Source: Avibacterium avium (lineage in GTDB: Bacteria > Pseudomonadota > Gammaproteobacteria > Enterobacterales > Pasteurellaceae). From it: a DNA stretch of 64,000 nucleotides. The position numbers were made by a program, and so were the translations under genes. Where the stretch lies: NCBI RefSeq assembly GCF_900454535.1, contig NZ_UGSP01000001.1:538501-602500 (forward strand), read 5' to 3'. The notes beneath the pieces are model-generated. The model searched no databases. It worked only from the letters and a program-made list of their open reading frames with translations, and was not told the origin of the DNA. This document shows, one piece after another, positions 40,720-51,664 of the stretch (position 1 is the first letter of the stretch; each line of letters begins with the position of its first letter).

Positions 40720-41007
40720 ATGTCAGAACAAGAAATTATCCCAATGGATAAAGCGGAAGAATGGCACGTTTGTGGCGTGATTGTTCAATGTAATCCGCAA
40801 AAAATTGAAAAAATTAAGACCGCACTTTTAGCGCTGCCTTATGCTGAAGTGCCTGCCGAAGATGTAGAAAAAGGCAAGTTGGTGGTGGTGATGCAATCTC
40901 ACGATCAACATCTTTTGCTCGAACAAATGGAGCAAGCGCGCAATATTGATGGCGTGATTACGGTATCTTTGGTCTATCATCAACAAGATGATGGCAATGA
41001 TGAATAA
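40720..41007 (+). CDS. napD: NapA signal-peptide chaperone NapD
   Basis: NapD binds the twin-arginine signal peptide of NapA and holds it until the cofactor is inserted. The 95-residue protein begins with an acidic extension and then [18 protein letters not shown], typical of the ferredoxin-like NapD fold. It lies 2 bases after napF and 26 before napA. An uptake sequence is inside the gene. Confidence 0.92.
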   Translation: MSEQEIIPMDKAEEWHVCGVIVQCNPQKIEKIKTALLALPYAEVPAEDVEKGKLVVVMQSHDQHLLLEQMEQARNIDGVITVSLVYHQQDDGNDE

Positions 41008-41033
41008 TTAATCATACTCGTGGGGGAAATGAG

Positions 41034-43514
41034 ATGAATTTAAGTCGCCGAGACTTTATGAAAGCCAATGCAGCCGCCGCTGCAGCAGCTGTCGCTGGAT
41101 TAAGCATTCCAGTGAAAAACGTGGAAGCCGCACAGGATAACAGTATCAAATGGGACAAAGGTGTTTGTCGCTTCTGTGGTACAGGTTGTGGCGTATTAGT
41201 GGGAACACAAAACGGACGCGTTGTGGCATCACAAGGTGATCCAGATGCAGAAGTAAACCGTGGTTTGAACTGTATTAAAGGTTACTTCTTGCCGAAAATT
41301 ATGTACGGAAAAGACCGTTTAACCCAACCAATGTTGCGTATGAAAGACGGCAAGTACGACAAAAATGGTGAATTTACCCCTGTTACTTGGGATACTGCGT
41401 TCAAAACAATGAAAGAGAAATTCTTAAACGCAATGAAAGAACGTGGCCCGAATGGCGTGGGAATGTTCACTTCTGGACAAAGCACCATTTTTGAAGGTTA
41501 TGCCAAAGCGAAACTTTGGAAAGCAGGTTTCCGTTCTAACAATATCGATCCAAATGCGCGCCATTGTATGGCCTCTGCCGCGGTGGCATTTTTGCGTACC
41601 TTTGGTATTGATGAGCCAATGGGCTGTTATGATGACATTGAACACGCCGAAGCCTTTGTTTTATGGGGTTCAAATATGGCGGAAATGCACCCAATTTTAT
41701 GGTCGCGTATTTCTGATCGCCGTTTATCTAACCCTGATGTAAAAGTGGCCGTGCTTTCTACCTTTGAACACCGCAGCTTTGAGCTAGCAGATAACGGTAT
41801 GGTGTTCACACCGCAAGCTGACTTGGTGATTCTCAACTACATCATCAACTATCTCATTCAAAACGATGCCATTAACTGGGATTTCGTGAATAAACATACC
41901 AAATTCAAACGTGGTGAAACCGACATTGGTTATGGCTTGCGTGATAGCGATCCGCGTCAAAAAGCAGCGAAAAATGCCAATAGCGGTAAAATGTACGACA
42001 GTAACTTTGAAGAACTCAAAGCGCTTGTGTCTGAATATACCCTTGAGAAAGCCCACGAAATGTCTGGAGTGCCAAAAGATCAATTAGAAAGTTTGGCGCA
42101 GCTTTATGCCGATCCAAAACGCAAAGTGGTGTCTTTCTGGACAATGGGCTTTAACCAACATACCCGCGGTGTATGGGCAAACCACTTGATTTACAACATT
42201 CACTTATTAACCGGTAAAATTTCTATCCCAGGTTGTGGCCCATTCTCCTTAACCGGTCAGCCATCTGCTTGTGGTACAGCGCGTGAAGTGGGGACATTTA
42301 TCCACCGTTTACCGGCAGATATGGTGGTTACCAAGCCAGAACATCGTGCAATTGCAGAGAAAACTTGGAAAATCCCAGCTGGCACGATCACAGATAAATT
42401 AGGCTATCACGCCGTGGCACAAAGCCGTGCGTTAAAAGACGGCAAAATGCGTGTGTTATGGCAAATGTGTACGAACAATATGCAAGGTGGCCCAAACATC
42501 AACGAAGAAACTTTCCCAGGCTGGCGTAACCCTGAAAACTTCATCGTGGTTTCCGATCCATACCCAACAGTATCAGCCTTAGCGGCGGACTTAATGTTAC
42601 CAACCGCAATGTGGGTGGAAAAAGAAGGGGCTTATGGTAACGCAGAGCGCCGCACACAAGTATGGCGTCAGCAAGTAAAAGCACCGGGCGAAGCGAAATC
42701 TGACTTATGGCAATTAGTGGAATTTTCTAAATACTTCACCACTGATGAAGTATGGCCAGCAGAGCTTTTAAATGCGAACCCAGAATTTAAAGGCAAAACC
42801 TTATACGAGGTGTTATACCGCAACGGTAATGTAGATAAATATTCTAACGCTGAACTCAATGATCGTCTTAACGATGAAGCTTACGATTTCGGCTTCTACA
42901 TTCAAAAAGGCTTGTTTGAAGAATATGCGTCATTTGGTCGCGGCCACGGCCACGATTTAGCCGAATACGATCTTTACCACAAAGCGCGCGGTTTACGTTG
43001 GCCAGTGGTAGAGGGCAAAGAAACCCTATGGCGTTACCGTGAAGGTTACGATCCTTATGTGAAATCAGGCGAAGAAGTGTCTTTCTATGGTCAGCCAGAT
43101 AAACGTGCGGTGATTTTAGCCGTGCCTTATGAGCCACCTGCAGAAGTGCCTGATGAAGAATACGATTTATGGTTATCCACTGGCCGTGTGTTAGAACACT
43201 GGCATACAGGGACAATGACTCGCCGAGTGCCTGAATTACACCGTTCATTCCCGAACAATGTAGTTTGGATGCACCCGAACGATGCGAAAAAACGTGGTTT
43301 ACGCCACGGTGATAAGATCAAAGTCTCATCACGCCGTGGGGAAATTATTTCCTATGTGGATACCCGTGGACGTAATAAATGTCCTGAAGGTTTAGTTTTC
43401 ACCACCTTCTTTGATGCTGGCCAGTTGGTAAATAAATTAACTTTAGATGCCACTGACCCAATTTCAAAAGAAACGGACTTCAAAAAATGTGCCGTTAAAG
43501 TGGAAAAAGCCTAA
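41034..43514 (+). CDS. napA: Periplasmic nitrate reductase catalytic subunit NapA
   Basis: NapA reduces nitrate to nitrite in the periplasm with a Mo-bis-MGD centre and one 4Fe-4S cluster. The twin-arginine signal SRRDFMK is at residues 4-10 with an alanine-rich helix after it. The cluster cysteines are in [12 protein letters not shown] plus a fourth in RGLNCIKG. The molybdenum ligand is Cys178 in RHCMASA, so this is a cysteine, not selenocysteine, enzyme. 826 residues, normal length. Cofactor supply depends on mobA and mobB, both in this window. Confidence 0.97.
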   Translation: MNLSRRDFMKANAAAAAAAVAGLSIPVKNVEAAQDNSIKWDKGVCRFCGTGCGVLVGTQNGRVVASQGDPDAEVNRGLNCIKGYFLPKIMYGKDRLTQPMLRMKDGKYDKNGEFTPVTWDTAFKTMKEKFLNAMKERGPNGVGMFTSGQSTIFEGYAKAKLWKAGFRSNNIDPNARHCMASAAVAFLRTFGIDEPMGCYDDIEHAEAFVLWGSNMAEMHPILWSRISDRRLSNPDVKVAVLSTFEHRSFELADNGMVFTPQADLVILNYIINYLIQNDAINWDFVNKHTKFKRGETDIGYGLRDSDPRQKAAKNANSGKMYDSNFEELKALVSEYTLEKAHEMSGVPKDQLESLAQLYADPKRKVVSFWTMGFNQHTRGVWANHLIYNIHLLTGKISIPGCGPFSLTGQPSACGTAREVGTFIHRLPADMVVTKPEHRAIAEKTWKIPAGTITDKLGYHAVAQSRALKDGKMRVLWQMCTNNMQGGPNINEETFPGWRNPENFIVVSDPYPTVSALAADLMLPTAMWVEKEGAYGNAERRTQVWRQQVKAPGEAKSDLWQLVEFSKYFTTDEVWPAELLNANPEFKGKTLYEVLYRNGNVDKYSNAELNDRLNDEAYDFGFYIQKGLFEEYASFGRGHGHDLAEYDLYHKARGLRWPVVEGKETLWRYREGYDPYVKSGEEVSFYGQPDKRAVILAVPYEPPAEVPDEEYDLWLSTGRVLEHWHTGTMTRRVPELHRSFPNNVVWMHPNDAKKRGLRHGDKIKVSSRRGEIISYVDTRGRNKCPEGLVFTTFFDAGQLVNKLTLDATDPISKETDFKKCAVKVEKA

Positions 43515-43530
43515 AAACTTAGCAAAAAAG

Positions 43531-43565
43531 CACCGCACTTTCTTTTAAATAAACAAAGTGCGGTG
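43531..43565 (+). repeat. Inverted uptake-sequence hairpin inside the nap operon
   Basis: CACCGCACTTT (43531-43541) pairs perfectly with AAAGTGCGGTG (43555-43565) around a 13-base loop, between napA and napG. No T-run follows, so a complete stop is unlikely. It could stabilise the upstream napFDA mRNA or partly reduce expression of napGHBC. Confidence 0.8.
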
Positions 43566-43574
43566 AAAAATAAA

Positions 43575-44327
43575 ATGAAAAAATTAACCCAAACACCGGA
43601 ACGCCGTAAATTTTTTAAGGACGCAGCTCGCACCGCGGGCGGATTAGCAGGCCTTGGCATTTTACTCGGTCTTCAACAAGAGCAAAGCCTTGCGCGTCAA
43701 GGCGTGGCATTACGTCCACCCTTTGCCATTGAAGATGAGAAAAAATTCTCCGCCGCCTGCATTCGTTGCGGACAATGTGTGCAAGCCTGCCCTTATGAAA
43801 TGTTGCACCTTGCTTCCTTGCTTTCGCCAATGGAAGCTGGCACACCTTATTTCATCGCACGGGATAAACCTTGCGAAATGTGTGAAGATATTCCTTGTGC
43901 AAAAGCCTGTCCGAGCGGGGCGTTAGATTCCACACAGGATAATATTAACGATTCCCGAATGGGCTTATCGGTGCTGTTAGATCACGAAACTTGCCTAAAC
44001 TGGCAAGGTTTACGCTGTGATGTGTGTTATCGCGTTTGTCCGCTTATCGACAAAGCCATCACCTTAGAAATGCAGCGTAATGATCGTACGGGCAAGCACG
44101 CGGTGTTTATTCCAACGGTACATTCCGATGCCTGTACAGGTTGCGGAAAATGTGAAGAAGCCTGCGTACTGGAAGAGGCCGCGATTAAAGTATTACCGCT
44201 ATCCTTGGCGAAAGGAATGTTGGGTAAACATTATCGCCTTGGTTGGGAAGAAAAAGAAAAGGCAGGGCATTCCCTTGCACCTGACGATATTATTTCTTTA
44301 CCCGTACGCAAACCGGAGGGCTTTTAA
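43575..44327 (+). CDS. napG: Ferredoxin-type protein NapG
   Basis: NapG is a periplasmic-facing 4Fe-4S protein that with NapH forms a quinol-oxidising route to NapC. The 250-residue protein has a twin-arginine-like signal ([20 protein letters not shown]) and four cysteine clusters: [35 protein letters not shown] and [14 protein letters not shown] 43575 is preferred to GTG 43563, which is part of the uptake-sequence hairpin. Its stop overlaps the napH start by one base. Confidence 0.93.
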   Translation: MKKLTQTPERRKFFKDAARTAGGLAGLGILLGLQQEQSLARQGVALRPPFAIEDEKKFSAACIRCGQCVQACPYEMLHLASLLSPMEAGTPYFIARDKPCEMCEDIPCAKACPSGALDSTQDNINDSRMGLSVLLDHETCLNWQGLRCDVCYRVCPLIDKAITLEMQRNDRTGKHAVFIPTVHSDACTGCGKCEEACVLEEAAIKVLPLSLAKGMLGKHYRLGWEEKEKAGHSLAPDDIISLPVRKPEGF

Positions 44328-45190
44328 TGGCAAATTCACCGAAATATGCAGGTAGAGAAGCAAGAGAAAAGCTGGGCTTGTGGCGCGCTAATCGCTTTTT
44401 ATTTTGGCGGCGTTTAACTCAGTTAAGCATTCTCGCAATGTTTCTGAGCGGCCCTTGGCTTGGTGTATGGATTCTGCGTGGTAATTATAGCGGTAGCTTA
44501 TTTTTAGATTTAATTCCAATGAGCGATCCACTCATCACCGCAGAAAGCCTTGCAACGGGTCATTTGCCTAACTTCACCACCTTACTGGGTGCTGGCATTG
44601 TGATCGCCCTTTATGCCTTATTGGGAAGCAAAGTGTTTTGCGGTTGGGTGTGTCCGTTAAATCTGGTTACCGACTGTGCGGCTTGGTTAAGACGTAAATT
44701 AGGTATTCGTCAAAATGCCAAAATTCCGCGTGGCTTACGCTACGGTATTTTATTGATGATTCTCATCGGCAGTGCGTTAAGTGGCATTATGTTGTGGGAA
44801 TGGATCAATCCTGTGAGCGCATTTGGACGCGCCTTAATTTATGGTTTCGGTGCAACCACCTGGTTAATTTTAGCTATATTTTTATTTGATTTATTGATTG
44901 CAGAGCACGGCTGGTGCGGGCATTTATGCCCTATCGGTGCGACCTATGGCTTAATTGGCGCCAAAAGCATTGCGCGCATTAAAGTGATTGATCGCGCACG
45001 CTGTGATAATTGTATGGATTGCTACAACATTTGCCCTGAACCGCAAGTGTTGCGCAGCCCACTGCACGGCAAAAAAGACGAAAGCCTGCTCGTGCTTTCT
45101 AAAGATTGTATCAGTTGCGGACGTTGCATTGATGTTTGTGCTGAAAATGTATTTACTTTTACCACTAGATTTAATCATTCGGGGGAATAA
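44327..45190 (+). CDS. napH: Quinol dehydrogenase membrane component NapH
   Basis: NapH is an inner-membrane iron-sulfur protein that oxidises quinol together with NapG. The 287-residue protein has four membrane helices, two CxxxCP motifs facing the cytoplasm (CGWVCPLN and CGHLCPIG) and two C-terminal ferredoxin clusters (CDNCMDCYNICP and CISCGRCIDVC). The start overlaps the napG stop. Confidence 0.94.
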   Translation: MANSPKYAGREAREKLGLWRANRFLFWRRLTQLSILAMFLSGPWLGVWILRGNYSGSLFLDLIPMSDPLITAESLATGHLPNFTTLLGAGIVIALYALLGSKVFCGWVCPLNLVTDCAAWLRRKLGIRQNAKIPRGLRYGILLMILIGSALSGIMLWEWINPVSAFGRALIYGFGATTWLILAIFLFDLLIAEHGWCGHLCPIGATYGLIGAKSIARIKVIDRARCDNCMDCYNICPEPQVLRSPLHGKKDESLLVLSKDCISCGRCIDVCAENVFTFTTRFNHSGE

Positions 45191-45191
45191 A

Positions 45192-45623
45192 ATGATTAAA
45201 AAAACCTTATTAATTTTAACCGCACTTTTTGCCACCAGCGTAATGGCTGCGGAAGACAAAATCGACAACTATCTGCAAGGGGCGGCCGAAGATGTGAAAC
45301 CAGCTTTTCACAATGTACCAAAACAAAGTGAGCTACCACCACTTAACTATGTGAATCAGCCGCCAACGATTCCACATAGCGTGAAAAATTATCAAGTCAC
45401 GAAAAATGTGAATCAGTGCTTAAACTGCCACAGTGTGGAAGCTTCTCGCATTACTGGTGCAACACGCATTAGCCCAACACACTTTATGGATCGTAATGGT
45501 AATATCGTAGGTGGTGAAACCTCACCACGCCGTTATTTCTGCTTACAGTGCCACGTTTCACAATCTGATGTTGAGCCAATCGTGCCAAATGAATTCAAAC
45601 CGATAAAAGGTTACGGAGAATAA
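45192..45623 (+). CDS. napB: Periplasmic nitrate reductase electron-transfer subunit NapB
   Basis: NapB is a small periplasmic dihaem cytochrome c that passes electrons to NapA. The 143-residue protein has a Sec signal peptide (cleavage after VMA, about residue 19) and two haem sites, CLNCHS and CLQCHV. The start at 45192 is set by the signal peptide, 1 base after the napH stop. An uptake sequence lies inside the signal-peptide region. Confidence 0.95.
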   Translation: MIKKTLLILTALFATSVMAAEDKIDNYLQGAAEDVKPAFHNVPKQSELPPLNYVNQPPTIPHSVKNYQVTKNVNQCLNCHSVEASRITGATRISPTHFMDRNGNIVGGETSPRRYFCLQCHVSQSDVEPIVPNEFKPIKGYGE

Positions 45624-45625
45624 AA

Positions 45626-46225
45626 ATGTTGAAATTAATCAAGAAGTTTTGGCATTGGTTTCGTTCACCAAGCCGTATTGCCGTGGGCGTGCTAATCACC
45701 CTTTCTTTCATTGCGGGGATTATTTTCTGGGGCGGTTTTAACACCGCGCTGGAACACACCAATACGGAAGAGTTTTGTTCTAGCTGCCATATGAACGATG
45801 TGGTGCCTGAATATCGTCAATCTGTGCATTATGTCAATCGCACTGGGGTAAAAGCCACTTGTGCGGATTGCCACTTACCACACGAATTTATTCCTAAGTG
45901 GGTGCGTAAAATCAAAGCAGCAACAGAAGTTTATGCGCATATTACAGGTAAAGTGGATACCAAAGAAAAATTTGAAGCGGCACGTTTAGAAATGGCAGAG
46001 CGTGAATGGGCAAGAATGAAAGCCAATAATTCACAAGAATGCCGCAACTGTCATAATTTTGATGCAATGGATTTCACTTTGCAAAAAGGCGTAGCAGAAA
46101 AAATGCACACAATGGCAATTAAAGACGGCAAAACCTGTATTGATTGCCATAAAGGGATTGCTCACCACTTGCCAAATATGAAAGACGTGAAATCTGGCTT
46201 TTTACCACCAGAAAAAGCAGAATAA
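45626..46225 (+). CDS. napC: Tetrahaem cytochrome c NapC (NapC/NirT family)
   Basis: NapC is a membrane-anchored quinol dehydrogenase that feeds electrons to NapB-NapA. The 199-residue protein has one N-terminal membrane helix (about 17-37) and four haem-binding motifs: CSSCH, CADCH, CRNCH and CIDCH. It ends the nap operon and is followed by a terminator. Confidence 0.95.
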   Translation: MLKLIKKFWHWFRSPSRIAVGVLITLSFIAGIIFWGGFNTALEHTNTEEFCSSCHMNDVVPEYRQSVHYVNRTGVKATCADCHLPHEFIPKWVRKIKAATEVYAHITGKVDTKEKFEAARLEMAEREWARMKANNSQECRNCHNFDAMDFTLQKGVAEKMHTMAIKDGKTCIDCHKGIAHHLPNMKDVKSGFLPPEKAE

Positions 46226-46279
46226 TTAGGTAAGGTGAATAAACCTAAAATCAACGCATTTAGCGGTATCAATAAACAC

Positions 46280-46312
46280 AAAAGCCCTGTATAATAGCGG
46301 GGCTTTTCTTTT
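46280..46312 (+). terminator. Terminator of the nap operon
   Basis: AAAAGCCC (46280-46287) pairs with GGGCTTTT (46300-46307), followed by CTTTT. It lies 55 bases after the napC stop. Confidence 0.85.
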
Positions 46313-46407
46313 CCCGTTGGCGTGCGGCTATCAAAAATACTCTTACGCAACCCGACAAAGTGCGGTGCTTTTTGAGAGAATTTTTGCTAGTCGCAATTGG
46401 GAAAACA

Positions 46408-46469
46408 AGGTGAAATCAAGCAGTTAGCCTGTTATTTCGCCTAAAGCATTGAGTGCGGAATGTTCCGCA
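46408..46469 (+). promoter_or_regulatory. Structured pnp leader
   Basis: AGGTGAAAT (46408-46416) pairs with ATTTCGCCT (46434-46442, one G-T pair), with a further short CAG/CTG helix inside; a second hairpin, TGCGGAA/TTCCGCA, spans about 46454-46469. In E. coli the pnp leader hairpin is cut by RNase III and mediates PNPase autoregulation. This leader could play the same role, which is inferred from position only. Confidence 0.45.
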
Positions 46470-46500
46470 AATTATTCCATTTTATTTAAAGGAAAATATT

Positions 46501-48636
46501 GTGAATCCAATTGTTAAACAATTTAAATATGGTCAGCACACGGTAACCTTAGAAACCGGTGCAATCGCCCGTCAAGCCACAGCGGCAGTGATGGCGAGTA
46601 TGGACGACACTAGCGTGTTCGTAACAGTGGTAGCGAAAAAAGACGTTAAAGAAGGGCAAGATTTCTTCCCATTAACCGTAAACTACCAAGAGCGTACTTA
46701 CGCAGCAGGACGTATCCCAGGTGGGTTCTTTAAACGTGAAGGCCGCCCTTCTGAAGGGGAAACCTTAGTGGCGCGTTTAATCGACCGTCCAATCCGTCCA
46801 TTATTCCCTGAAGGATTTTTCAACGAAATTCAAATCGTGGCAACCGTGGTTTCGGTAAACCCACAAATTAGCCCAGATTTAGTGGCGATGATCGGTGCTT
46901 CAGCCGCACTTACTCTTTCTGGCGTGCCATTTAATGGCCCGATCGGCGCAGCACGCGTTGGCTTTATTGATGGTCAATTCGTCTTAAATCCAACCACTAA
47001 CGAACAAAAACAAAGCCGTTTAGACTTAGTGGTAGCGGGGACAGATAAAGCCGTATTAATGGTGGAATCTGAAGCAGATATTTTAACCGAAGAACAGATG
47101 TTGGCTGCGGTGGTATTTGGTCATCAGCAACAACAAGTGGTGATTGAAGCCATTAAAGAATTTGCCCAAGAAGCAGGAAAACCACGTTGGGATTGGCAGC
47201 CACCAGCACCAGATACGGCATTAATTGATAAAGTTAAAGCCCTTGCGGAAAGCCGTTTAGGCGATGCTTATCGTATCACCGAAAAACAAGCGCGTTATGA
47301 GCAAATTGATGCAATTAAAGCAGACGTGGTAAGCCAATTAACCGCTGAAGATGAAGCCCTGAGCGAAGGAAAAATCGTTGATATTCTGACCGCACTTGAA
47401 AGCCAAATCGTGCGTTCACGCATTTTAAACGGTGAGCCGCGTATCGATGGCCGTACCGTAGATACCGTGCGCGCATTAGACATTTGCACAGGCGTGTTAC
47501 CGCGCACACACGGTTCTGCGATTTTCACCCGTGGTGAAACACAGGCCTTAGCGGTGGCAACCTTAGGGACAGAACGTGATGCACAAATCATTGACGAATT
47601 AACCGGTGAAAAAACAGATCACTTCTTATTCCACTACAACTTCCCGCCATATTCAGTGGGTGAAACGGGTATGATCGGCTCACCAAAACGCCGCGAAATC
47701 GGTCACGGTCGCTTAGCAAAACGCGGTGTAGCTGCGGTAATGCCAAGCTTGAGCGAATTCCCTTATGTGGTACGTGTGGTGTCTGAAATCACCGAATCTA
47801 ACGGTTCATCATCAATGGCATCGGTATGTGGCGCATCATTAGCCTTAATGGACGCAGGTGTACCAATTAAAGCCGCTGTTGCGGGTATCGCAATGGGCTT
47901 AGTAAAAGAAGATGAAAAATTTGTTGTGCTTTCTGACATTTTAGGTGATGAAGATCACTTAGGTGATATGGACTTCAAAGTAGCGGGAACACGAGAAGGG
48001 GTTACTGCACTACAAATGGACATCAAAATTGAAGGGATTACCCCTGAAATTATGCAAATTGCCCTTAACCAAGCAAAAGGCGCGAGAATGCACATTCTTG
48101 GTGTGATGGAACAAGCTATTCCTGCACCGCGTGCGGAAATTTCTGACTTCGCACCGCGTATTCACACAATGAAAATCGATCCGAAGAAAATCAAAGATGT
48201 GATCGGTAAAGGTGGTGCAGTAATTCGTGCCTTAACGGAAGAAACTGGCACGTCTATTGATATTGATGATGACGGTACAGTGAAAATCGCCGCGGTAGAT
48301 AACAATGCAGTGAAAGAAGTGATGGCGCGTATTGAAGACATCACTGCGGAAGTAGAAGCTGGTGCAATCTATCAAGGTAAAGTAACTCGCCTTGCCGATT
48401 TCGGTGCGTTCGTTTCCTTAGTTGGCAATAAAGAAGGCTTGGTTCACATTTCACAAATCGCTGATGAACGTGTAGAAAAAGTCAGTGATTACTTAAGCGT
48501 GGGTCAAGAAGTTAGCGTGAAAGTAGTTGAAATTGATCGCCAAGGCCGTATCCGCTTAACAATGAAAGATATTGCTCCAAAACAAGAGGCAGCACCAACA
48601 GAAGAAGTTGTGGTTGCAGTGAGTGAGCAAGAATAA
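46501..48636 (+). CDS. pnp: Polyribonucleotide nucleotidyltransferase (PNPase)
   Basis: PNPase degrades RNA phosphorolytically from the 3' end. The 711-residue protein, the same length as in E. coli, has two RNase PH domains (about 1-210 and 310-545, the second with [16 protein letters not shown]), a KH domain near 553-610 ([20 protein letters not shown]) and an S1 domain from about 620 ([15 protein letters not shown]). The start is GTG 46501 behind AAAGGA and fits the family N-terminus [14 protein letters not shown]. nlpI and deaD follow, as in enterobacteria. Confidence 0.97.
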   Translation: MNPIVKQFKYGQHTVTLETGAIARQATAAVMASMDDTSVFVTVVAKKDVKEGQDFFPLTVNYQERTYAAGRIPGGFFKREGRPSEGETLVARLIDRPIRPLFPEGFFNEIQIVATVVSVNPQISPDLVAMIGASAALTLSGVPFNGPIGAARVGFIDGQFVLNPTTNEQKQSRLDLVVAGTDKAVLMVESEADILTEEQMLAAVVFGHQQQQVVIEAIKEFAQEAGKPRWDWQPPAPDTALIDKVKALAESRLGDAYRITEKQARYEQIDAIKADVVSQLTAEDEALSEGKIVDILTALESQIVRSRILNGEPRIDGRTVDTVRALDICTGVLPRTHGSAIFTRGETQALAVATLGTERDAQIIDELTGEKTDHFLFHYNFPPYSVGETGMIGSPKRREIGHGRLAKRGVAAVMPSLSEFPYVVRVVSEITESNGSSSMASVCGASLALMDAGVPIKAAVAGIAMGLVKEDEKFVVLSDILGDEDHLGDMDFKVAGTREGVTALQMDIKIEGITPEIMQIALNQAKGARMHILGVMEQAIPAPRAEISDFAPRIHTMKIDPKKIKDVIGKGGAVIRALTEETGTSIDIDDDGTVKIAAVDNNAVKEVMARIEDITAEVEAGAIYQGKVTRLADFGAFVSLVGNKEGLVHISQIADERVEKVSDYLSVGQEVSVKVVEIDRQGRIRLTMKDIAPKQEAAPTEEVVVAVSEQE

Positions 48637-48643
48637 AAATACC

Positions 48644-48664
48644 GCTCCCTACTTATTAGGGAGC
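48644..48664 (+). terminator. Hairpin after pnp
   Basis: GCTCCCTA (48644-48651) pairs with TAGGGAGC (48657-48664) and is followed by AATTTT. A weak T-run suggests partial termination, so some transcripts may continue into nlpI. Confidence 0.6.
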
Positions 48665-48735
48665 AATTTTCCTTAACGGGAAATGGGCTGGCATTGCCAG
48701 TCAGGCATACTTGAGCTAACACCTAAGGCTAAACA

Positions 48736-49635
48736 ATGATGCAATGTAATTGGCGTATAAACTCTTTCAGATTGTTCTCAATCTGGTGTGTTGCCTTATT
48801 ACTTGTAGGCTGTGTCAATTCGCAACCATTTATGGCAAATAATAAATTGATTATTGCGGAGCAGACGCCGAATAGCCACATTGAGCAAGAAATAATGGTT
48901 GCTCGTATTAGCCAAGTATTGCAAATTGGCAGAATTGATAAAAAAGAACGTGCTGCCTTACATTTTGAACGAGGCGTGTTGTATGACGCCCTTGGGCTTT
49001 GGGGGTTAGCGCGTTATGACTTTTTACAGTCTTTAATTTTTCAGCCAAAAAACGCCGCACTTTATAATTATTTGGGCGTCTATCAGCTTATCAATGAAGA
49101 TTATGATGAAGCACTAGAAGCATTTAATGCGGCATTGGAATTAAATCCAAACGATGAATATAGCCTATTTAATCGTGGATTAGGTTTTTATTATATAGCG
49201 CGTTACCCACTTGCACAGAAAGATTTAGCGCAGTTTTATCAACAAGATAAAAGTGATGCTTACCGTGCATTGTGGTTATATCTCAATGAACTAGAAACCC
49301 ATCCTAAAAAGGCTAAACAGCAGTTAGCACAACAAGCGCCAACGCTCTCGCAAAAGCAATGGGGCAGTTATATTGTGCAATATTATTTAGGTCAGTTGTC
49401 GCTCACTGAGCTACAACAGCAAGGGGTGGAATTTGCGGAAAAGCAAAAAATGCCTTATGCCGAAGTATTGACCGAAACCTACTTTTATCTAGCAAAACAA
49501 CAACTCAATTTGGGTCAAAGGGAAAAAGCAGAAACCCTGTTTAAATTGGCCATAGCGAATCAGGTGTATAACTTTGTTGAGTATCGTTTTGCAGTGCTTG
49601 AACTGGCGAAATTAAAACGCACGCAAGCACAATAA
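48736..49635 (+). CDS. nlpI: Lipoprotein NlpI (TPR protein)
   Basis: NlpI is an outer-membrane lipoprotein that acts as an adaptor for murein hydrolases and the protease Prc. The lipobox LLVGC places the lipidated cysteine at residue 26. The mature part holds TPR repeats; one clear pair is AALYNYLGVYQLINEDYDEALEAF-type sequence (48 bases from about 49042) and the next helix pair. 299 residues, near the family's usual length. It lies between pnp and deaD as in E. coli. Confidence 0.9.
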   Translation: MMQCNWRINSFRLFSIWCVALLLVGCVNSQPFMANNKLIIAEQTPNSHIEQEIMVARISQVLQIGRIDKKERAALHFERGVLYDALGLWGLARYDFLQSLIFQPKNAALYNYLGVYQLINEDYDEALEAFNAALELNPNDEYSLFNRGLGFYYIARYPLAQKDLAQFYQQDKSDAYRALWLYLNELETHPKKAKQQLAQQAPTLSQKQWGSYIVQYYLGQLSLTELQQQGVEFAEKQKMPYAEVLTETYFYLAKQQLNLGQREKAETLFKLAIANQVYNFVEYRFAVLELAKLKRTQAQ

Positions 49636-49776
49636 ACTAGGCATCTGCCTAGATTTGGTGTTGTAAAACGTAAAACTTTTCAACAATGTTATCCGCAAAG
49701 CTGCGATTTTTCGCCACACCTAGGCTTTGTGCAACTGAAAGTAATTGAGCTTTCCTTTTTATATTCGAGTATTTTA

Positions 49777-51582
49777 ATGACTGAAACAAAAATCACCTTT
49801 AATGATTTAGGTTTACCTGAATTTATCCTTAATGCTGTAACAGATATGGGATTTGAATCCCCTTCGCCAATCCAACAAGCTTGTATTCCCCACCTTCTCG
49901 CAGGTGATGATGTGCTTGGAATGGCGCAAACAGGAAGTGGAAAAACTGCTGCGTTTTCTCTCCCTTTATTAGCCCAAATTGAGCCAAATAAAAAAATGCC
50001 ACAAATGCTAGTTATGGCGCCCACTCGTGAGCTTGCCATTCAAGTGGCTGATGCGTGCGAACAATTTATGAAATATGCCAAAGGGATCAACATCGTTACC
50101 CTTTACGGCGGACAACGTTATGACATTCAACTACGTGCCTTAAAACAAGGGGCGCAAGTGGTAGTGGGAACACCGGGACGTATTTTAGATCACCTTAGAC
50201 GCAACACCCTTGATCTTTCTGAATTAAAAGCCATCGTGTTAGACGAAGCTGATGAAATGTTGCGTATGGGCTTTATTGAAGATGTTGAAACCGTTATGGC
50301 AGCGTTGCCAGAACAGCACCAAACTGCGCTTTTCTCTGCCACAATGCCAGAACCGATTCGCCGCATTACCAAACGCTTTATGCACGACCCAAAAGAAGTC
50401 AAAATCCAATCAACACAACGCACTGCGCCTGATATTACGCAAAGCTGTTGGTATGTACACGGATTTCGTAAAAACGAAGCCTTATTACGCTTCCTTGAAG
50501 TGGAAGATTTTGACGCCGCAATCATTTTTGCACGCACCAAAACAGCCACCCTTGATATTACTGAATTGCTAGAAAAACACGGTTTCCGTGCCGCCGCTCT
50601 CAATGGGGATATGACGCAACAACTGCGTGAACAAACCTTGGATCGCCTGCGTAATGGTAGCCTAGATATTTTAGTGGCTACCGATGTTGCCGCACGCGGA
50701 CTTGATGTAGAGCGTATCAGCCTTGTGGTGAACTATGATATTCCACTTGACGCAGAAAGCTATGTTCACCGTATCGGGCGAACTGGGCGTGCAGGCCGCG
50801 CAGGACGTGCTTTACTCTTTGTTGAACCAAGAGAAAACCGCCTGCTGAAAAACATTGAGCGCTTAACCAAAAAGCCGATTGAAGAAGTCGAAATACCAAA
50901 CCACGAAGCGTTACAGGCTTGCCGCCGTAAAAAATTCGTGGCGCAAATCACCAAACAGCTGGAACATCACGATCTAGAGCAATATCGTAGCTTATTAGAA
51001 GATCTGTTTACCGCCGATCAGGATCAAGAAGATATTGCCGCTGCAATGTTAATGCTCTTACAAGGCAAACAAAAATTAATTCTTCCACCAGATCCTATCG
51101 TAGATAAACGCGCGCGCCGTGATCGTGGCAGCCGTAAAGAAAACCCACGTTCCGCTGAACGCCGTGGTTATGGCAATCCACAACCAATGGATTTATACCG
51201 CATTGAAGTGGGTCGCTTAGATGGCGTGGAAGTGCGTCATATCGTTGGCGCCATTGCTAACGAAGGGGATATTAACAGCCGTTATATTGGTCATATCAAA
51301 CTTTACGATAACCATTCCACCATTGAATTACCACAAGGAATGCCAAAAGAATTGCTCAATCATTTCGCTAAAACGCGCGTAATGAACAAACAAATGCAAA
51401 TGTCTTTCATTGGTGAAGCCAAAGGTGGCGAAGGCAAAGGAAAAGAAAAAAACTTTGGCGGAAAAGGCCGTGGACGCTCTGATGATCGCTTTGCCCGTGG
51501 CAAAGGGGATCGCAAATTTAAAGAAAAAAACCACCGCTCTTTTGACGAAGGTAGCTTTAAATCGCGTTCAAAAAGAAAATAA
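49777..51582 (+). CDS. deaD: ATP-dependent RNA helicase DeaD (CsdA)
   Basis: DeaD unwinds RNA in ribosome assembly and cold-shock RNA decay. The 601-residue protein has a Q motif, motif I AQTGSGKT, the DEAD box [11 protein letters not shown] motif LFSATMP and motif [17 protein letters not shown] DbpA-type RNA-binding domain (about 470-540) and a basic, glycine-rich tail (about 545-601) follow. ATG 49777 fits the family start [12 protein letters not shown] bidirectional terminator follows. Confidence 0.95.
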   Translation: MTETKITFNDLGLPEFILNAVTDMGFESPSPIQQACIPHLLAGDDVLGMAQTGSGKTAAFSLPLLAQIEPNKKMPQMLVMAPTRELAIQVADACEQFMKYAKGINIVTLYGGQRYDIQLRALKQGAQVVVGTPGRILDHLRRNTLDLSELKAIVLDEADEMLRMGFIEDVETVMAALPEQHQTALFSATMPEPIRRITKRFMHDPKEVKIQSTQRTAPDITQSCWYVHGFRKNEALLRFLEVEDFDAAIIFARTKTATLDITELLEKHGFRAAALNGDMTQQLREQTLDRLRNGSLDILVATDVAARGLDVERISLVVNYDIPLDAESYVHRIGRTGRAGRAGRALLFVEPRENRLLKNIERLTKKPIEEVEIPNHEALQACRRKKFVAQITKQLEHHDLEQYRSLLEDLFTADQDQEDIAAAMLMLLQGKQKLILPPDPIVDKRARRDRGSRKENPRSAERRGYGNPQPMDLYRIEVGRLDGVEVRHIVGAIANEGDINSRYIGHIKLYDNHSTIELPQGMPKELLNHFAKTRVMNKQMQMSFIGEAKGGEGKGKEKNFGGKGRGRSDDRFARGKGDRKFKEKNHRSFDEGSFKSRSKRK

Positions 51583-51615
51583 ACTTATTTTCTAATTTAT
51601 TTTTATAAAAAAGAA

Positions 51616-51646
51616 GACCGCTCTTAAAAAGAGCGGTCATTTTTTT
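51616..51646. terminator. Bidirectional terminator between deaD and pckA
   Basis: A perfect 10-base-pair stem (51616-51625 with 51629-51638) with a three-base loop, followed by T7 on the plus strand and preceded by A-rich sequence. It serves two convergent genes. Confidence 0.92.
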
Positions 51647-51664
51647 ACTTATTTTTTAATCTTA

